Source: Eubacterium sp. MSJ-33
GTDB taxonomy: Bacteria > Bacillota > Clostridia > Lachnospirales > Lachnospiraceae
Reading direction: 5' to 3'
Assembly (NCBI RefSeq): GCF_022174665.1
Contig: NZ_CP076562.1
Span: 1,687,001 to 1,751,000 of the forward strand
DNA length: 64,000 nt
Shown here: positions 7,808-16,155 of the stretch, in pieces
Position numbering within the stretch: the stretch's first letter is position 1
How the letters are laid out: every line of letters starts with the position of its first letter
Translations under genes and position numbers: made by a program
The notes under the pieces: model-generated
The model's input: only the letters and a program-made list of their open reading frames with translations
What the model was told of the DNA's origin: nothing
Database searches by the model: none

Positions 7808-9289
7808 TTAATATGCTGTACTTTGATGATAGCGGAATGTCTGTCCATTAAAGCTGCTTTCAAAATCAGCCGAAAATCCCACCGCAGCATTTTTTATTTC
7901 AAATTCCTGCTCAGACTGTCTGGTATTTATCTGGATCAGATCTAACATCCGTGCAGTGACACCCTCTGCATCCAGCGCCTGCAAAATTGTAAGATACGCC
8001 TGATAATCCAGTCCATCTTCATCATCCTCTGTCTTTTTTGACAGGCTTTCTCCTATATGTTCTATATCTGTGATCCATGTATCCGCATTTTTTGAAAACG
8101 GTGCTTTTTTACCGTCAAAAAGCACACGTACATCTGCAATTGATTCAATATATGCCCAACAGCCCGCAAGAAAATATTTCAACGTCGGTATCAGATACGG
8201 TGCTGCCCATGCGATTGCCGTTGCAAGTTCCTTCAGTTTTTCCATTTTATCCGGTTGTTTACAAAGGCTGATATAATTAACAGGAAATCGAATTCCAATC
8301 ATACGATTTACCACTGATCTTAAATTCTCATAATCGGATGGTTTTCCTGCAATCAGATATTCCTGCTCATATGTAAGCACTGCCGTCTCATTTTTTTCCT
8401 CCTGATATGAGTTAAACACCTGACCGGCATATACAAGCTCTGCACCTGTATTAACCAGCGAATCCTGCCAGGATCCAAGTGCCTCCAGTCCATCTGACAT
8501 CCGCTGCATGTTGTCAAAATCACGATCAATCTCCTCATAATATGTAAACACCCGGTTTAACATACGGCTCGGAGCATCTTCCAGTTCAACTGTCGTCATC
8601 GACACTGTTTTATCCTCCGGCAAAACCAGATTCAAAATCATACTGTTTGACAACTTTTTAGTATAATCTCTTGGATCTTCCGATTGTTTCCACGATTGCA
8701 GCTCATCTGATTCCATGTCTTCCCGTTCAGGCACATCCGGCTCAACATCTGTTTCCTTTTCAGTGATGTCGTCCACAACATCTTCCGGTTTCTGCGCTCC
8801 ATCTTCTGCATCTTTCATATCTTCTTTTAGTTCTTCCGGCAATGTTCCATCCTGTCCACCTGTTTTTTCTCTAATTTTATCCACGCACAACTCAATTCCC
8901 TGTTCCGCCGCCGCATACACCATATAATCCTTTATCTGCTCTTTGAAAGCCGCACAGTTATTATCTGTAAGCATCTCCATATCCGTGATTGCAACCTGTG
9001 TATCCGCATATCCACTGCCAAGCTTATCCACAAATTCCTGTTGTAATTGCTCCTCCAAATACGCCTCCCCTCTTCCACCTGCTGTTTTATCAAAAAGGAG
9101 AATATGATAATGTTCAAATATATAGCTGTTATAGCAGGCTTTTATATCCGACATGGAAAGACGGCTCGCAATGACCGTTTTGGATTTCGCTGCCGATAAC
9201 ACAACAACCTGTATCACAAGCGTGATCAATACAAGCATAGCGGCTGTTATCATGCTGATAAAAACAACGATTCTTCCTCTGTTATTCAT
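7808..9289 (-). CDS. Tad-locus membrane-anchored protein (DUF5702-like)
   Basis: 493 residues from an ATG 5 nt after GGAGG; in-frame upstream Met codons lack spacing. The start MNNRGRIVVFISMITAAML is one membrane anchor with a pseudopilin-like look (Gly before a hydrophobic run, though without a fifth-position Glu). The rest, about 450 residues, is outside: helical, with an acidic Asp/Glu/Pro-rich stretch near residues 165-205 (EKETDVEPDVPE). It resembles the DUF5702 proteins seen in clostridial tad loci (from memory). It may correspond in role to TadG, the large pilus-associated anchored protein, although no von Willebrand domain is visible. It sits 22 bp after flp. Confidence 0.7.
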   Translation of the reverse strand: MNNRGRIVVFISMITAAMLVLITLVIQVVVLSAAKSKTVIASRLSMSDIKACYNSYIFEHYHILLFDKTAGGRGEAYLEEQLQQEFVDKLGSGYADTQVAITDMEMLTDNNCAAFKEQIKDYMVYAAAEQGIELCVDKIREKTGGQDGTLPEELKEDMKDAEDGAQKPEDVVDDITEKETDVEPDVPEREDMESDELQSWKQSEDPRDYTKKLSNSMILNLVLPEDKTVSMTTVELEDAPSRMLNRVFTYYEEIDRDFDNMQRMSDGLEALGSWQDSLVNTGAELVYAGQVFNSYQEEKNETAVLTYEQEYLIAGKPSDYENLRSVVNRMIGIRFPVNYISLCKQPDKMEKLKELATAIAWAAPYLIPTLKYFLAGCWAYIESIADVRVLFDGKKAPFSKNADTWITDIEHIGESLSKKTEDDEDGLDYQAYLTILQALDAEGVTARMLDLIQINTRQSEQEFEIKNAAVGFSADFESSFNGQTFRYHQSTAY

Positions 9290-9311
9290 ATTCTCCTCCA
9301 TTTTTCTTTTT

Positions 9312-9485
9312 CTACGAATATACTTTCTTTGCATCCTTGTTAATGGATGTCCAGATGGATTGCACCAACGTGGTAATCTGTTCTTTAAAAATCAGCGCGA
9401 GTCCCACGAGCACAACCACTATAAGTAGCACTTCAACTACTCCCATTCCGTCTTCCTCTGTCCAAAAACGGTTCCATATATCCAT
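9312..9485 (-). CDS. flp: Flp-type major pilin
   Basis: 57-residue prepilin. A short charged leader (MDIWNRFWTEEDG) ends in Gly. The mature part would begin MGVVEVLLIVVVLVGLAL, with Glu at position 5 as required for methylation and assembly, then an amphipathic tail TLVQSIWTSINKDAKKVYS. The length and layout match Flp1-like pilins of Firmicutes. The start is the ATG about 10 nt after AAAGGA; the next upstream Met would give an 81-residue form with a non-pilin head. TadV encoded in the same operon should cleave it and TadABC should polymerise it. Confidence 0.85.
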   Translation of the reverse strand: MDIWNRFWTEEDGMGVVEVLLIVVVLVGLALIFKEQITTLVQSIWTSINKDAKKVYS

Positions 9486-9513
9486 GTGTCTCACATCCTT
9501 TCCACTCTGTTTC

Positions 9514-10863
9514 CTATAATCCCGCAAATGCCGGATAAATAATAATGAGTATGACAAGAACTAACAGTACAATCATTGGGAACAACAGCTTCGTTGATGC
9601 CTCCTCTCCTTTTTTCTTTGCAAGCTCTCTTCGTTTTTGAAGTGCCTGCTGCAATTGCTGTTCCATCAGATTTCTAAGGTCTTTTGTTCCCATGCGAATA
9701 TGCTGGCTGATCTGTTGCAGCAACCGGGAATATTCCGGCAATTCCAACCGTCTTCCGAGCTGCTCATACACGAAACTTTCCTCACCTCCGGTATCCAACT
9801 GATGCACAGCATATTCCAACTCTCTTTTTAACAAATTATCTTCTTTCATCTCTGATATAATGTGTCGAATTCCCATCTGTACTGTCATTCCTGAACCAAG
9901 CAACAACCACAGGCTGTTCACAAAGGACGCATATTTTCCGATCAGCACACTGTTTCTTTTTTTTCGTTCCTTTCTGTATTTTTCATGCATCCATACCGGC
10001 AGCATTCCTACCAGCAAAATTCCAAAAAAGACCCATGTCATCGCCCATTTCCGTTCTTGCCTCTGCAACGAAATATCCACTCCTGCAAACTGTTCCGGCA
10101 ATCGTAAGTTCTCGTCTGTTCTGGTTTCTTTTTCTATCCGCTGAAGCTCCTCTTCCGCCTGTTCTACCGCATCTTTCCTACGCATATCACGCACCACAGA
10201 TACAGGAAATACATGTTCTACCATATATGTCCGATATGATATTTCTACTGTCAGCAGCACAAGCACTGTTCCTTCTATTTCCTCCAAATCAACCTTTCCA
10301 TAGGGCGAGACAACTGCCGGATTGTCTGATTTCCATGTATAAGTAAATACGCCTGCCTCATCCTCTGTCGGCAAAATCAAAGGTCCAGTCACATGATCTA
10401 AATCCGGATTATCTCCCAGGATTTTCATTTCCAGACCCGTAATCTGTGTCTGTGCTTTCTGATAAAATTCGTTCTCCGTATACTCCCTTGGTGCAACCTC
10501 TATTGTATATGTATAATCTTTGTCATCGACCGATAGCCGGATATCTTCTGTTTTCACTTCACCGTCATACGATTCCCTCTTTACAATTCCTGCTTCAAAA
10601 ACGGATCGGCGTTCGTTCCATATCATTCCCTCAGCAATACAGGTACTAACAAAAAGAATTATGATGGCAGCCCACACCATCTGTTTTACACATTTTCTTA
10701 CAATTGCCTCTGCTTCCTGCCTTGGAATCACCCGAACCGCCTGTATCGTTTCCCGCATATGTCGAAACTGCTTTATATCACCATCTTTGTATTTACTAAA
10801 ATGGATTCTTGATAGAATTGCCAGGCCGAGAAGCCCAACCTGTATTAATATGCAAACTCCCAT
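9514..10863 (-). CDS. tadC: TadC-like type II secretion F protein with a large outside domain
   Basis: 449 residues. The C-terminal part (about 300-449) is a type II secretion F domain: KYASFVNSLWLLLGSGMTVQMGIRHI, LEYAVHQLDTGGEE and a last hydrophobic helix at 427-446. Membrane helices also lie at about 2-20, 62-80 and 274-292. Between the second and third is a stretch of about 190 residues (82-272), beta-rich then helical, that should lie outside the cell. Standard TadC proteins (about 300 residues) lack it. With TadB it forms the platform on which TadA pushes pilin out of the membrane. It starts 2 bp after tadB and is followed by flp. Confidence 0.85.
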   Translation of the reverse strand: MGVCILIQVGLLGLAILSRIHFSKYKDGDIKQFRHMRETIQAVRVIPRQEAEAIVRKCVKQMVWAAIIILFVSTCIAEGMIWNERRSVFEAGIVKRESYDGEVKTEDIRLSVDDKDYTYTIEVAPREYTENEFYQKAQTQITGLEMKILGDNPDLDHVTGPLILPTEDEAGVFTYTWKSDNPAVVSPYGKVDLEEIEGTVLVLLTVEISYRTYMVEHVFPVSVVRDMRRKDAVEQAEEELQRIEKETRTDENLRLPEQFAGVDISLQRQERKWAMTWVFFGILLVGMLPVWMHEKYRKERKKRNSVLIGKYASFVNSLWLLLGSGMTVQMGIRHIISEMKEDNLLKRELEYAVHQLDTGGEESFVYEQLGRRLELPEYSRLLQQISQHIRMGTKDLRNLMEQQLQQALQKRRELAKKKGEEASTKLLFPMIVLLVLVILIIIYPAFAGL

Positions 10864-10865
10864 TT

Positions 10866-11594
10866 TTACACCTCAATTCGAATAATTTTCTCAACCCACC
10901 ATGCGCATATACCAACTGCCAGCAAAATCCCCGTCATCAAGACGCGTCCCGCAATCGTGTCATACAGTACGCACATATATTCCGGATTTGTGATTTTCAT
11001 AAAAGCTAATATTCCAAACGGAACGATCAGCATAATTCTTCCTTCCAGTCTTTTTGCCGCTATAGTTGTCTGTATCTCTGTTTCCACCAGTTCCACATCC
11101 AGCATATTCGCAGTAAGCTGCCGGATCAGATACGGAATATTCCCTCCATACCGTTTTGCCGTCTCCAGCCTATTTGCAAACTCCATAATTTCTTCTATCC
11201 CGCTTCTTTCCGCCAGATCTTTTAGCATTGTCTCCACTCTTTTTTTGCATGTAATCCCGCGGATCAACACCAGCAATTCCTGATTCATAAGCGAAAATGA
11301 AGTTCCGTTCGATTTCTGCACCTGAACCAATGCATTTTCCAAAGAATACCCGGCATTCAAATTCCCTGACACCAATGTCATAACATCGCAAAATTCCTTT
11401 TTTAATTGACTTTTTCTGCGTTCAATGCAGAAATCCATCGTCATTTTAAATGTGGCCGGAGCCAGAAATACAATCATCCAGCTTCCCCACCATGCATCAT
11501 AAAACAAATAACCGGCACCACTGCTTATTCCCAGACTGATCCCTGATACAAACAGCCAAAAAGAAATGCCTGTTTTATACTTCCGATAATCCAC
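10866..11594 (-). CDS. tadB: TadB-like pilus assembly platform protein
   Basis: 242 residues from a GTG that has GGAGG 6 nt upstream, inside the 3' end of tadA (20-nt overlap); an ATG 36 nt further up lacks a binding site. Two N-terminal membrane helices are followed by a type II secretion F domain (LKKEFCDVMTLVSGNLNAGYSLENAL, AKRYGGNIPYLIRQL) and two closing helices. TadB and TadC form the inner-membrane platform for Flp pilus assembly. Overlap with the ATPase gene fits tight co-expression. Confidence 0.9.
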   Translation of the reverse strand: MDYRKYKTGISFWLFVSGISLGISSGAGYLFYDAWWGSWMIVFLAPATFKMTMDFCIERRKSQLKKEFCDVMTLVSGNLNAGYSLENALVQVQKSNGTSFSLMNQELLVLIRGITCKKRVETMLKDLAERSGIEEIMEFANRLETAKRYGGNIPYLIRQLTANMLDVELVETEIQTTIAAKRLEGRIMLIVPFGILAFMKITNPEYMCVLYDTIAGRVLMTGILLAVGICAWWVEKIIRIEV

Positions 11595-12828
11595 AAACCG
11601 CCTCCTCGAAGACGCCCATAAGTCCGGCATTCTGCAGTTTTTCCAAATACATCAGATCATGTATCTTATGAAGCATTCCCTGTACTTTCCCATTCCTTAT
11701 ACCGGATTCCCTAAATTCAAATAACGAATTTAACTTGATTTCACCTTGTTCCATACCGTTTACCTCACATATCTGTATTACTTTTCTGCTTTTATCCCGC
11801 AGCCGGCTCACATGGATTACAATATCAACCGCCGAAGCAATCTGCCTGCGTACCGCCAAGAGCGGGATTTCCATATCCAGCAGCACCATCGTTTCTAATC
11901 GCGTCAGCATATCCTCCGCAGAATTTGCATGTCCTGTAGAAAGAGAGCCGTCATGCCCCGAGTTCATCGCCTGAAGCATGTCTATCGCCGCAGCATCACG
12001 TACCTCCCCCACGATAATTCGATCCGGCCGGAGTCTTAAACTCGCCTTAATCAGATCCCGTATCGTGATTTCGTTTTCACCTTCGAGATTCGCCATCCGT
12101 GCCTCCATCCGCACAAGATTTTCCACCCCTTGTATCTGAAGTTCCGCCGAGTCCTCGATTGTTACGATTCGCGCATCCTTTGGCACAAAATCACTTAAAG
12201 CATTGAGCATAGTCGTCTTTCCGGAACCAGTTCCACCAGATATAAAAATGTTATAGCCTGCCTGCACCAAAATCTGTAACACTGCCGCAACTCCCGCATC
12301 CAGACTTCCCATCGCAATCAGTTTTTCCATAGTGATTCTCTGCTTGGGGAATCGACGGATCGTGATGATCGGCCCACCCAGTGAAATCGGTCTTGTGACC
12401 ACACATACCCTTGATCCATCCACCAGCCGCGCATCCACGATTGGATTTGCAGCATTGATACGACGGTTACAATCTCCGACAATATGCTGGATCACCGCTT
12501 CCAGTCGTTCTTCCGATGAAAATCCTTTTTCAAACCGTGTCAATGTCCCACCACGTTCCACAAAAATATCCGACACACTGTTGACCATGATCTCCGTTAC
12601 ACTTTCGTCTTCTAAAAGCTCTGTCAGAACATCCAGCCTGCGTAAGCTGTTGAACAACTCAACCCGCAGTCCAACCTTTTCTTTGAGCGGTACATATTGC
12701 CCCTTTGTTTCCTCTGCAATACACCGGTCAATCATTCTGGCTATGTCTTCATCCGCCATTTCCTGTGCCAGATCCAATTCTGATGTTATGCGCATCTTCA
12801 GACGTTCCCGCAAAGACTGCAGTTCCAT
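11575..12828 (-). CDS. tadA: TadA/CpaF secretion ATPase
   Basis: Hexameric ATPase that powers Flp pilus extension and retraction from the cytoplasmic face. It has 417 residues, with an N-terminal helical domain (1-110), then the RecA-like core: Walker A GGTGSGKTT (198-206), Asp box TIEDSAELQ (223-231), Walker B IIVGEVRD (271-278) and His box GHDGSLSTGHA (291-301). All key residues are present. The order TadZ-TadA-TadB-TadC around it is the standard one. Confidence 0.96.
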   Translation of the reverse strand: MELQSLRERLKMRITSELDLAQEMADEDIARMIDRCIAEETKGQYVPLKEKVGLRVELFNSLRRLDVLTELLEDESVTEIMVNSVSDIFVERGGTLTRFEKGFSSEERLEAVIQHIVGDCNRRINAANPIVDARLVDGSRVCVVTRPISLGGPIITIRRFPKQRITMEKLIAMGSLDAGVAAVLQILVQAGYNIFISGGTGSGKTTMLNALSDFVPKDARIVTIEDSAELQIQGVENLVRMEARMANLEGENEITIRDLIKASLRLRPDRIIVGEVRDAAAIDMLQAMNSGHDGSLSTGHANSAEDMLTRLETMVLLDMEIPLLAVRRQIASAVDIVIHVSRLRDKSRKVIQICEVNGMEQGEIKLNSLFEFRESGIRNGKVQGMLHKIHDLMYLEKLQNAGLMGVFEEAVCGLSEV

Positions 12829-12842
12829 TTCCTTTACCTCTC

Positions 12843-13706
12843 TTACATTCCTGTCAATGCTTCTGCATTCATTTCTTCCCGGCTGATATATTGCAGACCG
12901 GGAAGCACCACCTGTTCCTGCTGCAGCATCTGTTCAAATACCTTTACCTTCTTCTCTGAAACTGTATCCTTCAAAACCGGAACAAACACCTTGTCAAATG
13001 CCTTTAACACTGCATACCCTGCCAATACCAGCCCTCCTATATCAAACACGACACGTTCATACAACCGCCGTTTTTTTATCTCCTGCTGCATCCATTGAAT
13101 GTCCTGTGCTTCCATCTGCCGGATATCCTGAAAACTTTCCGGTGGTGGCAGCTTATGGCACCCCTGCTCCTGCAAATACGAAAAACACTCCTCATTTCGA
13201 CTCTTCATACAGTAAAGCACCCAGCTTCCAATCCCGCCTTCCTCCATCTGTGCGGGGATTCCCTCCCAGTTTACATACAGGCTATTCGGATATCGCCTGC
13301 ACAAATCCCTTGCAAATGTTGTTTTCCCACATCTGCCAAGCGGAGAATACACTGCCAGAAATACGCCATCTTCTATGCCGCATTCCCTGTCCACATCCAG
13401 TATCTTCAGCATCGCCTCTGTCACTTGTTCTGCACTTTGATATCGAAAAAGATACCGGTCTCTGCCGATATTCTCCCGTTTTGTTGTAAGGACCAGCACC
13501 GGACACGCTTCTGCATCCAGGCAATCCTCATAAGAGTCTCCGACAAGAAGCAGCGCCGGTCTTTCCCGTTCCCGAAACGCCTGATATACCACAGGATTCG
13601 AGAATACATACAACTGGATCGGAATTGTCGCCCGCAGATTCAGATACTCCATCAACGCTCTTTGATATGCCGGATCTGAATCCAGCAGACATACTTTATA
13701 TGCCAA
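12843..13706 (-). CDS. tadZ: TadZ/CpaE-like ParA-family localisation ATPase
   Basis: 287 residues. Residues 1-105 look like a receiver-type domain without a clear phosphorylation site (VCLLDSDPAYQRALMEYL). Then comes a ParA/MinD-like part with a deviant nucleotide loop VYSPLGRCGKTTFA (119-132): the signature Lys of the KGGxGKT loop is missing, the second Lys is kept. A Walker B-like RVVFDIGG follows. TadZ proteins place the pilus machine at its cellular site. The start is TTG with GGAGG 8 nt ahead, overlapping the end of the peptidase gene by 11 nt. Confidence 0.78.
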   Translation of the reverse strand: MAYKVCLLDSDPAYQRALMEYLNLRATIPIQLYVFSNPVVYQAFRERERPALLLVGDSYEDCLDAEACPVLVLTTKRENIGRDRYLFRYQSAEQVTEAMLKILDVDRECGIEDGVFLAVYSPLGRCGKTTFARDLCRRYPNSLYVNWEGIPAQMEEGGIGSWVLYCMKSRNEECFSYLQEQGCHKLPPPESFQDIRQMEAQDIQWMQQEIKKRRLYERVVFDIGGLVLAGYAVLKAFDKVFVPVLKDTVSEKKVKVFEQMLQQEQVVLPGLQYISREEMNAEALTGM

Positions 13707-14166
13707 TTCTCACACCTCCCATCACACTCAACATAACTCCCAGAAAAACAGGAACCGACATATGCAGCTGCCTGCCCCACACTCGGATCTTTTCGATTTC
13801 CGTAAAAGATTTATCCCTGCATAGCCACGTGATATATATCATGCGGCATACCGCAATCACACCCGTCATAAAGCAGATACAAAGCAATGCCTCCCAGATC
13901 CGGTTTCCGACAAATGTACCAACCGCACCAACCAGTTTTACATCACCGGCACCCAGGACGCGGATCGCAAATAATCCAAATAAAACCACAACTCCAACCA
14001 GCATTCCCCGTCCGCTTTCCACAAGCCCTTCCACTCCATGCGCATACCACTGTGCCAGCAGACCATTTCCTGCCATCCAAAAACATAATCGATTTGAAAT
14101 TTTATATGTGCTAAGGTCCACTACGACCGCACCCAACAACCATATACCAAGTACAAGTTCCCAGAT
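13696..14166 (-). CDS. tadV: TadV/CpaA-type prepilin peptidase, probable ATC start
   Basis: Membrane aspartyl protease that cleaves Flp prepilin and pseudopilins. The two catalytic sites are visible: Asp in VVVDLSTYKISN and the GxGD motif in VLGAGDVKLVG, with four to five membrane helices. Reading back from the first Asp, the only place with a ribosome binding site is AAGGAGG, 6 nt before an ATC codon; this gives IWELVLGIWLLGAVVVD, the right length for the first helix (156 residues). The first standard start in frame is a TTG 27 nt downstream with no binding site, which would cut the helix short. ATC initiation is rare, so this boundary is inferred. It is the first gene of the Tad operon. Confidence 0.82.
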   Translation of the reverse strand: MWELVLGIWLLGAVVVDLSTYKISNRLCFWMAGNGLLAQWYAHGVEGLVESGRGMLVGVVVLFGLFAIRVLGAGDVKLVGAVGTFVGNRIWEALLCICFMTGVIAVCRMIYITWLCRDKSFTEIEKIRVWGRQLHMSVPVFLGVMLSVMGGVRIGI

Positions 14167-14411
14167 TGCGCACCTCCTTTTCCGTGTTAAACACTGTTAA
14201 AAATCATGCAGTTTTCCAACCAATTCATTCTCCCGGCTTATAAAATTCCTAAAAAAGACAGAGTTTAATACACGCATAGTTATTCACAAACTCTGCAAAT
14301 TCTTTGTTGGGTATTTCCATTGAAATTCGTAAAATGAATAATTGGAAAACTTTATGATTGTTACTTAAAAGACTGTGACCGAACTACGCCAGAACAACGA
14401 TTCTCGACCAC
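14167..14411 (-). promoter_or_regulatory. structured leader of the Tad operon
   Basis: About 245 nt of untranslated leader between the predicted transcription start and tadV. It opens with a small 5' hairpin (CTCG-tggt-CGAG) and ends with the terminator-like hairpin described separately. I compared it with the c-di-GMP-I riboswitch core and found no match. No open reading frame with a binding site was seen. Its length and the late hairpin suggest transcription attenuation by an unknown signal. Confidence 0.45.
14251..14295 (-). terminator. terminator-like hairpin in the tad leader (possible attenuator)
   Basis: On the minus strand CAGAGTTT (14295-14288) pairs with AAACTCTG (14266-14259) over a 21-nt loop, followed by TCTTTTTT. 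It lies downstream of the tad promoter and about 85 nt before tadV. It is separate from the terminator of the preceding radical SAM gene, so it would act on the tad transcript itself. Confidence 0.5.
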
Positions 14412-14417
14412 GAGCTG

Positions 14418-14447
14418 ACTATATCATGACATGATAAAATTTGTAAA
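14418..14447 (-). promoter_or_regulatory. promoter of the Tad operon
   Basis: On the minus strand TTTACA (14447-14442), an 18-bp spacer and TATAGT (14423-14418). It lies between the terminator of the radical SAM gene and tadV, the only plausible promoter in the 343-bp gap. Confidence 0.6.
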
Positions 14448-14488
14448 GTGTAATTTTGGAACATTTGCGGGAACCCGCATAAATACTA

Positions 14489-14522
14489 GAAAAAATGGGC
14501 AAAACTTTTTTATTTTGCCCAT
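14489..14522 (-). terminator. intrinsic terminator of the trmL/radical SAM unit
   Basis: ATGGGCAAAA (14495-14504) pairs with TTTTGCCCAT (14513-14522), with TTTTTTC following on the minus strand. The stem includes the stop codon of the radical SAM gene. Confidence 0.85.
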
Positions 14523-15658
14523 GTACCCTGTTCTCTTTTTTCGTTTTTCATCTTCTGGTGAAGAGTATTTAACACCTGCCGTTTGTTTCCTGACCAAAGC
14601 GGTGCGACCAGAATATTTTTTGGTCCATCTCCGGTAACACGATGAATCACTATATCATCCGGAATAATTTCCAGACATCGGATAACAAGTTCAATATACG
14701 CATCCTGTGACAACACTTCAAACTCCCCTGCTTCATAATCTGCACACAGATCCGTACCACGCAGTACATGTAGCAGCTGCAGTTTGATACCAAACGGCTT
14801 TGCCTGCTGCCCACATGTATACCGTACCGTCGCGAGCATATCCTCTTCTGTCTCGTCCGGCAGTCCTAAGATCACATGCACAATATATGGAATATTGTTA
14901 TCGGTAAGTGCCTGAACCGCAGTCTCGTAAACAGAAAGTGAATACCCCCGGCGGATGTATTGCGCAGTTGTTTCATGCATCGTCTGCAGTCCAAGTTCAA
15001 TCCAGATGAATTTGCCACGTGCGGCATATTCTTTCTGTAGTCTTCCGAGCATCGAAATGATTGACTCTGCATCTTCAGACGTATTCCCTGTTACAGTCAT
15101 CTCCGTCTTTTTCGCCTCAACGATTCCTCCCGGAACGCCCAGACAATCCGGTCTTGTCGCGATGCTGATTCCGACGACGGATTCCTCTTCTAACGCCTCC
15201 CGCCAGATACGTTCCAGATATGCCGGATCTCCATACGTGTTTGTGTATGCCTGAAAATAGATGATGAACTTCTCTCCAACCTTCTTGTGGAACTTCGCCA
15301 TTCCACGTTCCATCTGCCGCTTGACATCAAGCGTTTTGCGCTCCACATCGACGCAGCTTCCCCGACGCTCATATTCCTTATGATAGACCTCTGTCGATGC
15401 ACCGCCCCGGCCATCCCGCTTCGACCGGTGTTCGTACACGCTTCCGCCTTCAGATACACCACCCGCAATCGGCACTGCAAAATCGCCGCTTCCCCCGGCA
15501 CTACAAAAAATACACCCACGTTCACCAAGTGTACCATCGCGGTTTGGGCAGGTAAGTCCTGCATCAACCGCAATTTTGTACACCTTCTGTCCATAGGTGT
15601 ATTTCATATATGCATCCAATGAATAATACGGCTTATCCAGCCATTTTTCCTGTCCCAT
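14510..15658 (-). CDS. YhcC-like (TIGR01212) radical SAM protein
   Basis: 382 residues from MGQEKWLDKPYYSLDAYMK, the usual N-terminus of this family; a longer upstream frame overlaps trmL and is rejected. The radical SAM cysteines are C37, C49 and C52 (CPNRDG then GCIFC), spaced as in YhcC. Then come IIYFQAYTNTYGD, GISIATRPDCL and WIELGLQTMHETT. The role in the family is uncertain; a link to tRNA modification has been suggested. Between the cluster and the YFQAYTNTYGD strand there is a charged insert of about 50 residues, longer than I recall for the family. The gene starts 5 bp after trmL and ends in a strong terminator. Confidence 0.9.
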   Translation of the reverse strand: MGQEKWLDKPYYSLDAYMKYTYGQKVYKIAVDAGLTCPNRDGTLGERGCIFCSAGGSGDFAVPIAGGVSEGGSVYEHRSKRDGRGGASTEVYHKEYERRGSCVDVERKTLDVKRQMERGMAKFHKKVGEKFIIYFQAYTNTYGDPAYLERIWREALEEESVVGISIATRPDCLGVPGGIVEAKKTEMTVTGNTSEDAESIISMLGRLQKEYAARGKFIWIELGLQTMHETTAQYIRRGYSLSVYETAVQALTDNNIPYIVHVILGLPDETEEDMLATVRYTCGQQAKPFGIKLQLLHVLRGTDLCADYEAGEFEVLSQDAYIELVIRCLEIIPDDIVIHRVTGDGPKNILVAPLWSGNKRQVLNTLHQKMKNEKREQGTWAK

Positions 15659-15663
15659 AATCT

Positions 15664-16155
15664 CTACCACTGAAAATGATGCAACTGTCCTTCTGTCTCT
15701 AATCCCGGGAAATCCAACTGTCTTAATGCCTCGTACAACACAATACCAACCGAATTTGATAAATTCAGGGAACGCTCGCCCGGCATCATCGGGATACGCA
15801 CACAATTTTCTTTGTTCCGAAGCAGAATTTCCTCAGGAATTCCTCTACTCTCAGCACCAAACATAATAAAGCAGTCATCCTCGTATTTCACATCCGTGTA
15901 TTTCTGCTTTGATTTCGTCGTTGCCATATAGATCTTCGAGTCCGGATTCTTCGCAAGAAAATCATCGTAATCATCATAGCGTGTCACATCCAGACGATCC
16001 CAGTAATCCAATCCCGCGCGCTTCACCATCTTGTCATTCAATAAAAATCCGAGTGGCTCGATCAAATGCAGACGTACCCCCGTTGCCACGCAGGTACGCC
16101 CAATATTTCCTGTATTTGCCGGCATTTCCGGCTCATGTAATACTATGTTTAACAT
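15664..16155 (-). CDS. trmL: tRNA (cytidine(34)-2'-O)-methyltransferase
   Basis: SPOUT-class (trefoil-knot) enzyme that methylates the wobble ribose of tRNA-Leu isoacceptors. At 163 residues it is of standard length. It has the three SPOUT motifs: PANTGNIGRTC (about 12-22), MFGAESRGIP and IPMMPGERSLNLSNSVGIVLYEA. Its start overlaps the aminotransferase stop by 7 nt, so it is the third gene of an lrp-aminotransferase-trmL-radical SAM unit. Confidence 0.95.
   Translation of the reverse strand: MLNIVLHEPEMPANTGNIGRTCVATGVRLHLIEPLGFLLNDKMVKRAGLDYWDRLDVTRYDDYDDFLAKNPDSKIYMATTKSKQKYTDVKYEDDCFIMFGAESRGIPEEILLRNKENCVRIPMMPGERSLNLSNSVGIVLYEALRQLDFPGLETEGQLHHFQW

Noticed and set aside
9024..9032. Perfect DnaA box TTATCCACA inside the DUF5702-like gene
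   Set aside because: Single copy within coding sequence; arises from common Val-Asp-Lys codons on the other strand.
14167..14411. c-di-GMP riboswitch in the tad leader
   Set aside because: No GEMM core bases or paired stems could be found; only an unidentified structured leader is claimed.
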